Assembly (NCBI GenBank): GCA_025201705.1
Contig: MU616682.1
Span: 1 to 57,319, forward strand
Reading direction: 5' to 3'
Length of the DNA stretch: 57,319 nt
Origin: Dissophora ornata
Taxonomy: Eukaryota > Mortierellomycota > Mortierellomycetes > Mortierellales > Mortierellaceae
Below, in pieces: positions 32,055-44,700 of this stretch. The position numbers were made by a program, and so were the translations under genes. The notes beneath the pieces are model-generated. The model saw only the letters and a list, made by a program, of their open reading frames with translations, did no database searches and had not been told where the DNA came from. The stretch's first letter is position 1. Each line of letters begins with the position of its first letter.

Positions 32055-35000
32055 ATGCATCGGCACCATCAATACCAGACACTCCCTGGCCCAGAGGGGA
32101 GTGCACTGGACGAAGTCGCAGATAATAATCGTGGTCTGCAAACAGACTTCGCCACCACTGAGTCTTCGTTTCTGCGTCAGTCCACCACCAACGCAGCTTT
32201 GAATGCTCATTCGAGTCCCACAAGCCAGGATTCACCACTGATGCCACTCTTCACACCTGTCTTCCAGGACTTCCAAAATCGGTTTGGCTCCAGCATCCTG
32301 TACCAACATCCCGATGATCACGATCAAGATAGCCCTCCCGATTTTCACGAACAGCCCGAAGAAGAGCTTGATGACGACGACCAAGAACAAGAGGACCTCG
32401 AGGCGTCTTCTAGGAGGAATCTCCTGTTCGCAGGGGCCGGCGGATCGCCTCGTCGTGGGTACCCTTCTGATACTGGGCATAGCAAGCAGCCCTTTTTTGC
32501 GGGTACCCGACATGCCTCTTCCCCCTCTTCGTCCAGTCCACGGAAAAGCCATGGCAGCGCATCGCAACTGCGACAGAACCTTGACCTTGGCACGGACCAC
32601 GAAGCGCCCGCATCGCTCATGATTGAAATGAATCACCAGCAGAATGACGAAGAGGATGCTACTGGATACTGGAACTTTGGAGACAGAGCTCGAAGACGGT
32701 TCCAGTACAAACGACCGGGCATGAACGCAGCAGAGTTAGCCATGTGGAAGTGGGTGAATGTCGAGAATCTAGATAACTTTTTAACCAGGGTAAGCCGATA
32801 CCCTGAATGTCTACTGATTACCAACCAAGGATAGAGTCGAGATCCGCGGTAAACTCATAGTCATATTATTCGGGATAGGTATATGACTACTACGTCGGAA
32901 AGGGCATGTACACCATTCTTCTCGAAAGATCCCTCAATCTCTTGTAAGTGCTGTGCCTTTGCCACTGACCTTTCGAGAAAATTACCGAGCAAGACAATAA
33001 GCTGATCTCAGATATTGTATCGTAGGACGTTTGCGTTTGTCATTGGATTTGCCACGTTTCTAATTGGATGCATCGATTACCCGAGACTACGGCACTCAAA
33101 ACATTTCGACGAGGTCTTGATTCCGCAGTGTGTGCATCAGTAAGGAGCACGTTTTTGACATCATTGCCTATGAACGCATCATAGAGGATCAACTAATGAA
33201 CTGAGTCTCATTGACGCTGACACGCATAGGCTTTCCACGGGGATGTTTGTAGTGCTGTTGCTATTTGCGATATTCTGGATCGGCCAATTGACGCGTCTGA
33301 TCTACGACATTCCTGAGATTGTGGATATGTGCAACTTTTACACCTACCTGCTGCAGATCCCAGACGTATGTGCTAGACATAAACTTGGTGTCACTCTGTC
33401 TTTGTGTGGTTTAGCCGACTCGATAGTGCGACTGACGACTAGCCACACCTTTTTTTTCATATGGCATCACAACTATGTAGGAAGATATCCAGACTGTATC
33501 GTGGCATGAGGTCGTCACGCGGATTATTAAGATCCGTGACAACAACCCAAATACGTCTACAGCTGCCACCATTCAAACAACAGATATGCAGCGTTTGAAC
33601 GCCCATGACATCGCCAACAGGATCATGCGCAAAGAGAATTTCATGATCGCCATGTTCAACAAGGAACTCCTGGACCTGAGACCGCCAGTACCACTGCTGG
33701 GCAACAGGACCATTCTTACTCGGATTCTGCAGTGGAGCCTAAGTTTTTGCATTTTGGGATATGTGTTTGATGAGCGAGGCCAGGTCCGGAAGCGTTTCCT
33801 AAAGGACAACAGGAGAGCAGAGCTTGTCGAAGGGTACGTATCAAACCGACGTTCCGCCTTGCCAATTGACGCTTAACATATACTAATCCATCAAGCCACC
33901 TCTCGCCACGTCTAGGTTGACTAGACGCTTTCAGTTTATGGGACTGGCCACACTCATATTCTCGCCATTTATTTCCATATACTTGATGCTTTACTTTTTC
34001 TTTCGATATTTTGAGGTGAGGGAACACTCAAGCCTTTGCGGTCCGGATACCGATATATAAAGAAGCTATATGTATTTGATCTGACCCGAACCTCGTTTGG
34101 AGAAATTACTAAATTACTAGGAATATCACAAGAATCCGAGCTCGATTGGTACAAGGCAATACACGCCGCTCGCAAAATGGAAGTTCAAGGAATTCAATGA
34201 GCTGCCTCATCTTTTTGATGCCAGAATCAATACGAGCTATCCTTTGGCCATGAAATATATCAACCAGTTTCCGAAAGAGAAAACAATTCTGGTTTGCAGG
34301 CAAGTGAGAGATATCCCCTGTGCTAGTTAGCTTTGCTTGATAAGGAAGGGCCAATGAGCTTCAAATACTAATATGTGGTAACTGTAATGTTGATAAATTA
34401 GATTTGTTGCTTTCATTTCAGGTTCCTTTGCCGCAGTACTAGCGCTGATGACCCTGTTTGACCAAGAGTTACTGCTAGGCCTCGAGATCACCTCGGAAAA
34501 GACCGTGTTCTTTTACTTGGGATTGTTCGGAACAATTATGGCCGTCAGTCGAGGCATGATTCCTGATCAGATAGAGAGTTTTGATCCTGAGCTGCTGCTT
34601 AGGGGCGTGGTTGAACACACACACTACATGCCTAACGAGTGGCGAGACAAGCTGCACACGGATGAAGTACGTCCTTTCTTTATCAGACTTATCTCATATA
34701 CATATACAAGTCAAACATCAGGGCTGATGGCTTTGGTTCATTGTGTTTCCGCATAGGTCCGGAAGCTGTTTGCATTGCTTTTCGAGTACAATGCAGTGTT
34801 GTTCCTTCTTGAGTTTATGAGCTTGGCCCTGACGCCCTTGATTCTATGCCTAAGCCTGCCAAACTGCAGTGAAAAGGTCATTGATTTCTTCCGCGAATTT
34901 ACGGTTCATGTCGACGGAGTTGGATATGTTTGCAGTTTTGCCGTATTCGATTTCAAGCGCCACGGCAATGTGAAGGTAATAATGGCTATATGGACAGACC

Positions 35001-35941
35001 GAATCGCTCCGAAGTAGAGCTGGCGGTCGTTTTCTAATGACTTTGTTTGCCGTTGCATTGTTAGTATGGAGCTCCTGCAGATGCTACGACAGACCAGCGT
35101 TATTTGTCTAATGAAGGAAAGATGGAAAAATCGTTCCTAAACTTTAAGGTAATTTTCAGAAATATGGCAGCAGAAGAATTTCAGGCTGATTGCTGTCCTC
35201 TGCTGCTACTGACGCTTGTTTTTATTGATCTTTGCACCTTAGCAAAACAACCCTGATTGGGAGCCGAACGACCCAGAGGGATCAATGTACCTGTCCAAAC
35301 TTCTGGAAGCGGAGCCAGCTCATGGCCATGGACGCCGTCATCACCAACGCCAATCGGGCGATCACATGCAGCCGCCACTTCCGTGGGGTCAAAGCTCCGC
35401 ATATCTGCGACCAAGAGGCGCAATGGCTAGCTCATACTACAACCCAGACCGAAGTCTCTACCATGGCAGGAGCCGACTGGGTGGTGGCGTCCACACAAGA
35501 AGTGATAATGCAAGTGATGAGGATGAAGGCGATATTGACAGCGATAGAGCACACGGTAGAGGGGGCGGACAAGAACCTGGAGTCAAGTTCTATTTGTCCT
35601 CGAGACAGCGACGTCGCGGACAAGACCAGCATCATAAAGGGACAGGATCTGAGTCGAGCGAGTATGACGAACCGAATAGTCAAGGCCCAAGGGGAGGTCA
35701 GCCTTCCCCCGGTCTGGGCTTCAAGACTAACCTTGGCGACTCATTCGTGTCAGAAATTGGACAGTCCTCGACAACCCCTGGACCAGGCTGGAGAAGAGGA
35801 GGAGCGCATGGAGAAAAAGGGAAGGGTAGTCAGAGAGAAACGGAGGAGCTATCGGATGTGGAGGATGAACGCGAGGTTCAAAAGAAGGGCGTGTTTGGAC
35901 TGTTGAACCAGATCTATGAGATGAACAATGTCACCATGTAG
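32055..35941 (+). CDS. ATG9: ATG9, autophagy transmembrane lipid scramblase
   Basis: Multi-pass membrane protein of Golgi-derived vesicles that seeds autophagosomes; family members are trimeric scramblases working with ATG2. Exons: 32055-32789, 32879-32943, 33026-33139, 33230-33365, 33481-33833, 33916-34015, 34121-34299, 34402-34666, 34757-34975, 35065-35148, 35243-35941; phases consistent, 982 residues. The N-terminal ~200 residues are disordered and acidic. The core begins at [16 protein letters not shown]. Membrane segments: [79 protein letters not shown] and [20 protein letters not shown]. Conserved cytosolic motifs: [56 protein letters not shown]. The C-terminal ~230 residues are Gly/Arg/Ser-rich and disordered. 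The intron at 34300-34401 uses a GC donor. I start at 32055 because the frame's upstream extension lacks an ATG. Confidence 0.95.
34300..34401 (+). other. GC-AG intron in ATG9
   Basis: The exon ends GTTTGCAG and the intron begins GCAAGTGAGAG and ends ATAAATTAG. Using GC, the junction reads [14 protein letters not shown], the conserved ATG9 sequence. Using the GT four bases downstream puts the next exon in a frame with early stops. Confidence 0.85.
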
Positions 35942-36455
35942 ATTAAGAGCCATACATCCGACTTCCGCACCGCCTTGGGCTTCTGTATCATAAGTAAATT
36001 GTATTTCGATGTTTTATTGCCAGGATACTGAGCATGGTTGAAGAGGGGCGCTGGAATGATCATTACGAGAGGGCTGCTACTTGAGTCGGCACCATCTCCA
36101 AAGATTGACAATCGTTTCACATCCATTCTCCTCCAGCCTCTCAATTTGTTTGCTGGCGCTTTCTTGAGTTCGCGGATAGACCCGAAAAAACCAAGCCGGG
36201 TTTCGGTGGTTTTCTCTTGACGCCACGCAATGATGTTTCCTTTGGCTTTTCTCGCAGTAAGAAGAAAACGAATATGAGAGTCAACATGAAGCTTAGGCTC
36301 CATGACTTCACATTCATCTCAAAACGCGAGCGAATAAAAAGGAAACTATGTTGTCGAGAAGCGTGTGCCGACTTTCAACGTCTGTTACAGAAAAGGAACG
36401 TCAATTGGAAAGTCAGTTGGCCGTTCTCTGGTTACTGAAAGATCACCATCGCCCA
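35942..36455. other. Gap between convergent ATG9 and UPF2 genes
   Basis: About 510 bp holding the 3' flanks of both genes. Small open frames on both strands overlap and lack homology. No gene is seen. Confidence 0.4.
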
Positions 36456-38269
36456 TTAACCCCCATACTCTTTCGCGATAGAGACATACCTCCCGTAACT
36501 TCCAGATTCCCGTCCTCGATTCGCTTGTCCTCCAACTTGTCGCCTCTCATATCCGTCGACGCCCAGGTTCGTCAAGGCACTCTCAGTCCCGAACCCAGCG
36601 CCGACACCAACAGCCTGGTTACGCGCCCATCGAGAGTTGTTCCTGATCGGATCTGGTCCATGGCCTACGCGGTCGACGCGATCGGCACCGCCACGAGGCA
36701 GGTTCTGATCACGACTGCTCGATCCGCCGGTTCGCCTGTTATCCTCGGCGAAGTTAAGCCGAATGCCCTGGTTCCTCATCGACTGCTCCAGAGCTAATAT
36801 TGAATCGATTTGTGATTGTTAGTATGGAGTCTTCTTCAGTAAAAAGATACTGTTGTTCAGTAAAAAGAAACTGTTCTTCAGTAAAAAGATACTGTTCTTG
36901 AGTTAAAGGGGTATGAATAGCTCACCTGCTCGCTGATTTGCTTCTTCACGGACTTCATACTCCAACACAAGCTGTTTCAGCTGCTGCTGTTCTTCGCGCT
37001 CAGCTTCGCGCTGGTTTCGCGTATTGATAACAAGTGCACTGTCGCTCGGCAAACCAACAGTCTTCAACTGTTGCTTGTTGCCCTTCTTAGTGAGAAGTGT
37101 AAACGCAACGTGGTCTGGGTTGCTCAATGTAGGCTCTTCACGACGGTCTAGAGTGAGAAAATATGCAGGCAGGTCAGTAAACTAAGTACCCGTCCCGGCA
37201 CCATGACTCGTGCAAGGCCAAAGTAAATAAAACGCGTCGACACGCACCTGCAGATCGCAAAATGGGGATAGCAACATCGAGTGCTAGGTATTTCCTGTCA
37301 AATTTTCTCGATTCCAGACTATCGGTCATCATCTTGAGATACTCGCGCTCGAAATCCTCGTCCAAAGCTTCAACAGGCTTGTGCTGATTCGTGAGCACAA
37401 CAGCCTGCTCTTCGTCGTCAGTCTGTCTGATAGCATGCATCTCCTCATCGTCATCTAGGCCGTCGTCGTCGTCGTCGCTCTCGTCATCCTCATCGTCATC
37501 CTCATCGCCATCATCATCGCCATCTGAGTCCTCGGATTCTGAGTCATCGTTTTGTCCCAATGTGGACTGATCGTTACTGCCAAGAGGACCATGGAGCGCT
37601 TCAACTGCTATCAGTGCTTCTTCATAGGTCTGGAAGCGCCTCAGTTTGGGCCGCAGTTCGGTGAAGGTGTCCTCAATCATGTACTCGATTTCGAGAGGAA
37701 TCGACTCTTTAGAAAGAATGTACATCTGGAACAGCACGAGGAATGAGTCAAGCTTGATCTTTGAGCTGCCGTGATCAAAACACATGCCGCATGTGTCCAG
37801 AAGCACGCAGATCAGGCGAATCCTGAAGCAGTCGTTTGGCGCATCGATCGATGAAGGACGGTCCGGCGAAGCACGGCCTTGTTCTAGCTCGAATAAGTTA
37901 TTGATGAGTGCTTGAAAGTTGGCAATAGGGCTATCTCTTTCTTCAGCTTCATACGACTGCGAACATCCTTAACTCACCATGGCCCGTGGAAACCAGTGTA
38001 TCCAGGGAGTTGAAGATGAGGGGCGAATCCACCATGCGATAGTTGTAGAGCTCTCCAAGGAACTTAACAACGGCGATGCGTTTCTGGTTATGCCTGAAGT
38101 TATTCTGCTCCAGCTCGACTTTGATGGTCTCGACGATCGAGTCCACGACTGCGATTGAGAAATCGGAATGGTATCGACTGAGACCATTCACAAGAATCGC
38201 CATGAGGTGAATATTGCTGAATTTGATCTTCCACACCTTGCTAAACAGTCGTAGTACGAGATTATAAAT

Positions 38270-38318
<49 letters not shown>

Positions 38319-41300
38319 AAACTTCAAAACTCTAGTGAGTGCAGTCGAGACGATAACGTCAGAAATGGTGGTGCTTCTTACCTCCTTGTTGTTCCAGTCC
38401 AACTTGCGGAGGAGCTTGTGGGTTGTTTCAACGTTCTTCTTGCAGAGATCAAGGTAGAGCAGCTTGCGGACGAATTGCTCAATCGGTGGTATCTCACGCT
38501 TCTGTCTGGTCTTTTGCTCTGGTGGATTGCACTGACATACGATATAAATGTGGGAGGGTAATTAGAACGTGTAATTCGTCTGATCCACATGCGTCCGCTT
38601 GGCTATTAATTTACCTGGTAGTACGCATTGTCAATCATCAGAAGGAATCTTGGTTCAAGATGGAAAGCTGCTTTTTTGCGCTTCAGAATATCGAGCATCT
38701 CATCCAAACGGGCGGATGTAGCGGCGGTCTTGCGTTTCAGGTATCGACCACATGTCTCCAATAATGCACATGCCACAGTGATGCTTTGAGGCGCAAAGTC
38801 GTCCAGTAGGAACTTCAGACAGTGAAAGATGACTGGCAACGGCGTGATGCCGAACTTGACAAGTTCAGAAAGGAATTTGATATTTTTGACGCGAGACTCG
38901 GAGAGATCCTTGTGTTTCTTGCGCAGCAGGCCACGGAATTCGCGCACCAGGGCAGCCAGGACTTCTTCGGCCACATCGGGGTAAAACGGCTTGAATGTAG
39001 CAATTAAGCGCGAATAGTAGGGTAGGAGGTCGTGTCTATCGCGAGGAACTTGAACCAGCGTCTATGAAGTCAGGTAGAAATCCGTGACAATGTAAGTATA
39101 ACGTGGCACTATTGATGGAGCATAATAAGTACCGACTTCAAAAAGTAAGAAGCGCACCCTGATAAGGCGGTTCCTGCTCGATTTCGAGTTGTGGTAGCAA
39201 AAGTCGACAGCGGCCAGATCGATCATGTCCCTGTTGCACATCGACGGCAACTTCGCAAGGAATGCATCTAGTTGCGTGGCAGTAGTTTTGGACGCAGCTG
39301 TTGAGCTCTCCTGAGTTGTCGTAATAGCTTCCTCTACCAGGAATGAATCTGTGCCGATGCTCTCGTTGAGCTCTAGATCTTCCAACTCTGCATCGATGTT
39401 CTCCATGATAATGTCCGCGGATTCGTCAAGGTCGTCCAGTTGGTCCGTTGCATCCTTCAATCTACCTTCCGCCTCAGCAGAAGTCTGCTCATCCTTGTTT
39501 GCAGATCTGTCGCCATCCCTCTCTGCTTCAGCGCCATCGTCCTTCTTGTCCTTCTTTGCCTTCGACGACTCGAGGAAGATTTTCGGGACGAGAGATCGAA
39601 GATCCAGGATCTGCTCATAAAAGGCAATATTGTCCTCGTCTTCAAACACACTGCTGGCAGCTCCTTTCTCCTCTGATCCGCCTGTGGATTCAACTATGCC
39701 GATGAGATCCTCCTTTTCATCTTCGAGAACAGGCATATCCAGGTCCAGTGCATCCGCAACCGTGTGAGTTGACGTTGACATTTTCTCGAACGCCTTGAAC
39801 TGCTTTTCAAACTGCTGCTGGCGCTCCTCTGAGAGCTCTCCTCGGGAAAACAAGGACGCTTCATTCTTTCGCTCGAGTTTTTTCAAGTCCTGTAACACGT
39901 TTAAAATTGGTAAGTTGACAGATCGGTTGCACCGGAGTAGAACCTCCCATCATGCAGAGCACCTATGTTAGCCTCGCGCCCTCTTGTCCTACCTTGTGGT
40001 CGCGGATAAGATGATTTTCCAAACTCCTGTAGTATTCCACAAACATGCTCTTAAACAGCTGTTGCTGCGCTGGAGCAACAATATTCTCGAGTGGCGCTGT
40101 ATTTCCATCCTCGACAGTCAATGCTTTGGCTTCAGAATCCTTCCCATCGCCAGTGGATTTTGACTTCCGAGCAACAATGCCAGTCAAATCCTTGCCATGA
40201 ATCTTCAGAACTGTCAGTAAAATGGGGAGATTGATATGGTCCTTGTCTCCTGCAAGCTGATCCACAGTAAAGCCAGCAAGGATAAACAGTTAGTAAAGGG
40301 TTTGCATTCAAATAAACTAGCATCTTGCCAGAACTGTGAATCCTGTGCACATTACATACCAGATCATGAAGCGTGGTATAGATGAAGTTGGGAAATGACT
40401 TGGTACTGTCCACAACTGCGCCTCTGGAGTCCTTGCCTGGATTAGTCAGGATTCCAGCGACATTGTCCTTGACAGCTTGTCCAGCCTTGCTGGAAACACC
40501 AGTCGTGCCTTCTGAGCTCAAAGTTGCTACGCCGTCTTCCACGTTGCGCAAAACTCCAACCAACCACAGCTCCGTAGCAACGCGGCATAGAACACGCTGT
40601 CGTGATACCCTCGAAGCTTCCTCCTTTTCGCGCTGTTCAGGTGTCGTTCCCGCTTGCGCCAGCTGTTGGTGCGTCAGTTTTGGCGAAGGCGCGAGAGCTT
40701 TTGCCATATGAAATGTAAACAGGAGTGTGAACGTGTCTGGGAAGCGTTGGTGCAGCGCCGAGATGACCTGGATATTCAAGTGCAATAGACAGACGTCAGA
40801 TACTGGCATGGATTCACTGTCCTTCGCTTAGCTGAACATAGTCTTTGGTGGTACCTCGACTGCTGCGGCAACATCAGCACTAAGTTTACAGCGCAAGAGT
40901 CCCTCAAGAATAGCGGCGACAATCTCAGAGATGTACTTTTCGAGGCTCAGTTTTTTTATGTCGTTCAAGAGCTGCGCAGAAACATCCAGAGTGAGGCCAG
41001 CCTTGCACTTTTTAATGAAGGCCGTGTTTTTTTTGATGTTGGAGTCCAGATTCTTCAGGGCTGATGGGTCTAGATCAGGACATGCATGTTTAGTATTTTC
41101 CGCTGATTCGCCCTCTTGGGTCGTCTTGCAGCACCAGATGCAATCACGACGTGCTGTGAATTACCAGGCTTTTCGAGCCATGCCCTCAGGTTGGGCTGAC
41201 GTATATCCTGTCGATTAGCCACGGTGAGAATGTTGCCGGGGTGAGGTGTCCTGTGAATTCGAGAGCACCAATTGAAGGAATGCAAATGGAACTGAAAGGA

Positions 41301-41441
41301 AAGGCTCCGCAGGAAATTATCAGTATGCACCGGGCGACTGAGAGGTCACGCAGTTGAGATTCTTTCTTTGTTTCTCCTCCTCAATCAGCGTTCACCCATC
41401 TGTCACTCGGTCTGCGTTGTGGTCTTCTTGAGTTGACCCAT
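36456..41441 (-). CDS. UPF2: UPF2/NMD2, nonsense-mediated mRNA decay factor
   Basis: Scaffold of the NMD surveillance complex bridging UPF3/EJC and the UPF1 helicase. Exons: 41407-41441 (tentative), 41165-41250, 40855-41069, 40360-40767, 39993-40256, 39158-39889, 38615-39061, 38382-38531, 37978-38269, 37248-37910, 36926-37147, 36456-36793. All phases fit; 1283 residues. First MIF4G: LKNLDSNIKKNTAFIKK, LEKYISEIVAAILEGLL, RFPDTFTLLF, DKDHINLPILLTVLK. MIF4G-2/3: MIDLAAVDFCYHNSKSSRNR, RDRHDLLPYYSRLIATFKPF, SKVWKIKFSNIHLMA, GELYNYRMVDSPLIF, FRIRLICVLLDTCGMCFDHG. An Asp/Glu tract (37430-37560) is followed by the UPF1-binding segment: VAFTLLTKKGNKQQLKTVGLPSDSA, KQLVLEYEVREE. The C-terminus is Arg/Gly-rich. 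The first exon (MGQLKKTTTQTE) is inferred from frame and splice sites only. Head-to-head with SMG1. Confidence 0.93.
36837..36899 (+). repeat. Three tandem 21-bp repeats in the last UPF2 intron
   Basis: Near-identical units beginning CAGTAAAAAGATACTG start at 36837, 36858 and 36879. Each unit contains CAGT...ACTG, able to form a 4-bp stem. The array lies wholly in the intron 36794-36925. Confidence 0.85.
38272..38316. repeat. (GA)n microsatellite forming a UPF2 splice-acceptor tract
   Basis: About 45 nt of uninterrupted GA on the plus strand. On the minus (coding) strand it is (CT)n and runs directly into CAG at the acceptor of the exon starting at 38269, so it serves as the intron's polypyrimidine tract. 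Confidence 0.9.
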
Positions 41442-41776
41442 CTCATCTCATCCCTGATAATCGATCAGCACCCAGTAAAAAGAAGAGAACTGCGCCTTCC
41501 GTCTCCCTTTGATCCCATGAGCATCAAGATCTCTAATCCTCGCGTCCAGTCCAGCAGCTCCAACACCACGATATCGAAGAGTCCCACAGCAATGTTGTAT
41601 TTACTTTCTATCGGATCCACCCTTGCATGAATTTGACAACCATACAGACTTGCCCCCAACATTTTATATCCCATAAGCTGTCAAGAAGAGGACATCCCAT
41701 ATTCACACCACCAGTCCGCGACCTCTCTGGTCCTCGTTTGATCTCTCAAGCCAATGGTTCGTGTCGCTGCCTGTGA
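41442..41776. promoter_or_regulatory. Shared bidirectional promoter of UPF2 and SMG1
   Basis: Only about 335 bp separate the proposed start codons of two NMD genes transcribed in opposite directions. A plus frame from 41518 (MSIKISNPRVQSSSSNTT) could be an alternative SMG1 upstream exon, but it lacks a good donor in phase. No TATA box stands out. Confidence 0.6.
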
Positions 41777-44700
41777 ATGATGAGCATATCGCATAGCGAG
41801 ACAGCTAGCCCAGCTTTACTAACGCACCTCGATTCCGAACTCATAGAAGAACGTGCGTCGTCGACCCCACCAAAAGCACACAGCTCAGGCGTCATCCCAT
41901 TCAACACTCCACTCTCAACCGCGTGAGCCAACTGCTCCTGAGGGACTGCGGCCAAACCATGGTACAGTCGAAATGAAAATAGTGGCGTTGGAATGTAGCT
42001 GCTGTGTTGCACTACACAGAAGGCTCACAAACTTTCGCACTGACCCTCGTAGGATCCAGGACCACATTCGACTTTGCATCAGTCGAGGCGATGCTACAGG
42101 ATATCCAGGACTTTATTGACAATGCGAAAGATTGCACGGAGCTTTTGCCAGCCCTGGACCAGCTTGTTACTCTGTCTGGGCAACACCCCAGTGCGTGGCG
42201 ACCATTTTTCAAGGTACCGTCGACCTCTTACTGAGTAGAAGCCAACGTCGTCGCTCATATTTGATCCGCCGTTCCTAACGATGGCTACTCAATTCGCTTA
42301 GACGATTGTGGATCTGCTCGTTGGATGGTACATAGACCGGGGGACAAACGGGACCGTCAGGAAACGTATTGGTGGTAAGGAACGCATATGTTCATATCCA
42401 CCAATTTGTGCAACCAAGCCAAAAAAAAAATGAGGCGATACGACCGTTCATTTTGTTTTGAATTCCCCTGGGTTTCGTTTAGATTTTCTGTCCACATTTT
42501 CTGCGCAGTGGCCTGAAGCAGCAGAGTTCAGTCAGGAGCTACTTGAATGCTTCGTCAAAGACATCGAGGCGGTAACTGCGGATTCTACTGCAAGTGACGT
42601 CCCATCATCCATCGAAACTGCTGGTCTGCTGATGAGGTAAATATGACCATTCAGGGAATATCTTAATCTTTTAAGCATACGCGATCTAACTCGACATTTG
42701 ATTTCCTCACAATCAAACAGCTGCTTTAATATTATCACCAACGCCTTGATCTTGCATACTCCTCGCGATCAAGATCGGCTAATGCGTATTCAGCGGCGCG
42801 CAATCGACATGCTTCCCAATGTTAGAAGACTGTCCAGCGCACTAGATGTAACAGGTAAGCGGCACAACAAGATCCACCTCGACTCAGGAATATGGATGGA
42901 GTGGTTCTGATGGACATTTGTCATACTATTCCATATAGGGAATGAGACGATCCTCATACTCAGTGTTGCAGACCCCACAGGCTTTTACGACCAGCAACCG
43001 AAGGCTGCTCAGTATCTTGCAGTCCAATTTGAGCATGCAAGGATTGAGAAAGGAACATGGGCGCAAAAGATGCACATGATGAGAAAGGTATTTGACTGGT
43101 TCATCAGAGCGCTGTCGTCTCTCGTCTCTGTCTTTTCATAATGAGTTGCGCAGTTACTGACACTTTCATTTTTAGATTATGGCAGCTTGGTCATCATTCA
43201 AAATACATCCAGGGGTCTCATTGGAAATTGTCCACCCGAAGGGCGATTTGATGCGTCTGCGCTGGCTGATACCCATAAACTCTAATCGCGCCCAGGATGT
43301 GCTTGATATTGTCTTGTCATCTATCTCCAAACCAAGGAAGGAGGACACGCCAACCCACGGCGAGCATGTAGATGTTCCCTTACTGTCGTGGAGCAGCGTT
43401 CTGCACGAGATGGATAAAATTCTGCAGAGCCTGGGTCAACAGAACACTGTATCAGAGGTGGCGGATCTTGTGAGGGTCACAGAGAGCGCCGATATATCGT
43501 GGAAGGAGGAGCTCGAAAATTCAAGGATCCATGGCGCTCAGTACCATGGCGCTCACCGCTCTGAATGCCGTCGCACTGGGGCAACAACGACATCACTGAT
43601 ATCTAACATGACATTTGATACACTGCTATTAATTGAAATGTCTAAACTGTGGCCAGGCGAGGCTGCTCTGATGTTTCTGAGACTACTGGTAATTCTGGAT
43701 ATTGTGCCAGAATCTCGTTTAGCAGTTGTTATTCATGCCCTCAAAGAGATATCAGCCAGGTAAACCAATCAGTCGAAAAATGCTGATAAAAGAGAAGATT
43801 GCCAGGGTTGATTGTGCGCGGTCGCTTATATTGTCTTAAACTTGTGTATCAACAATAGCCGTGGGCACTTTGTTCAAGATTGGCTTTGTGCGGATCCAAC
43901 CTCTTCAAATGCATCTGAGAACCTCGATAACTCCACCTTGGGAATATCGCTCAACTTCATCCACGCTTTCGTGACGCATTGGAAACTGCTTTCGTCGTCC
44001 ATAAAACTCTGCATTATTAGTTGGAGTTCGGAGATCCTGATAGCCATGCAGCCCCATAGGGATGCTCTGTCTTCGTCACGGTCATGGAATTCTCTAAAAA
44101 TGAACCTGTCATCAAACTTCCACCAGCTGATAACTATTGCTGGTAATGCTCTGAGGGTTTTAGCTGCTATGATCTGGTGTTTTAGACACCCATCGTAGTG
44201 ATTCCTAACCATTGCTTAATGTTGCACAGGTGCCGATGAAGATGATCGTATGCGCAGCTCCATAGCTACTATTTTTGAGGGCTTTATCGCCACCTTTGGT
44301 ACTTTCAACCTGGGTCCTAAATTCGTGGCCATCATGGCAGACAGGTGGGTTGAGTTTCTGTGTACTTATCTAGTTCGATTCACCGAAACCTGAAGGCTAA
44401 TAATGCTGTTCCTGATATGCTGTATCCATGTAGGTCCCTCGATGTGTCGTCAGTCGTAAGCAAAGCATGGAGACGAGCAGTGCTCCGGAGTAATCCCTTT
44501 GCCTTTGCTTTTCAGTGCTACAATCTTCAGGAGACGGACATCACTAGAGCCTTAAAGGTACACATATTTCGCCCACAGTCGCCATTTGCAAAATCTCGAT
44601 ATCAGCTCTCCTTCTGACCCGTCCCATACCAGGTTCTAGTGTTGAAGAGTCCCAACTCTGGAGTGTTTAGATACCCACACTTTTCAGTAGTACTGTCTTC

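Noticed and set aside
37946..37977. 31-nt intron in UPF2 ending at GAAG
   Set aside because: Too short; the acceptor TTTCAAG at 37911 gives a 67-nt intron in the right phase.
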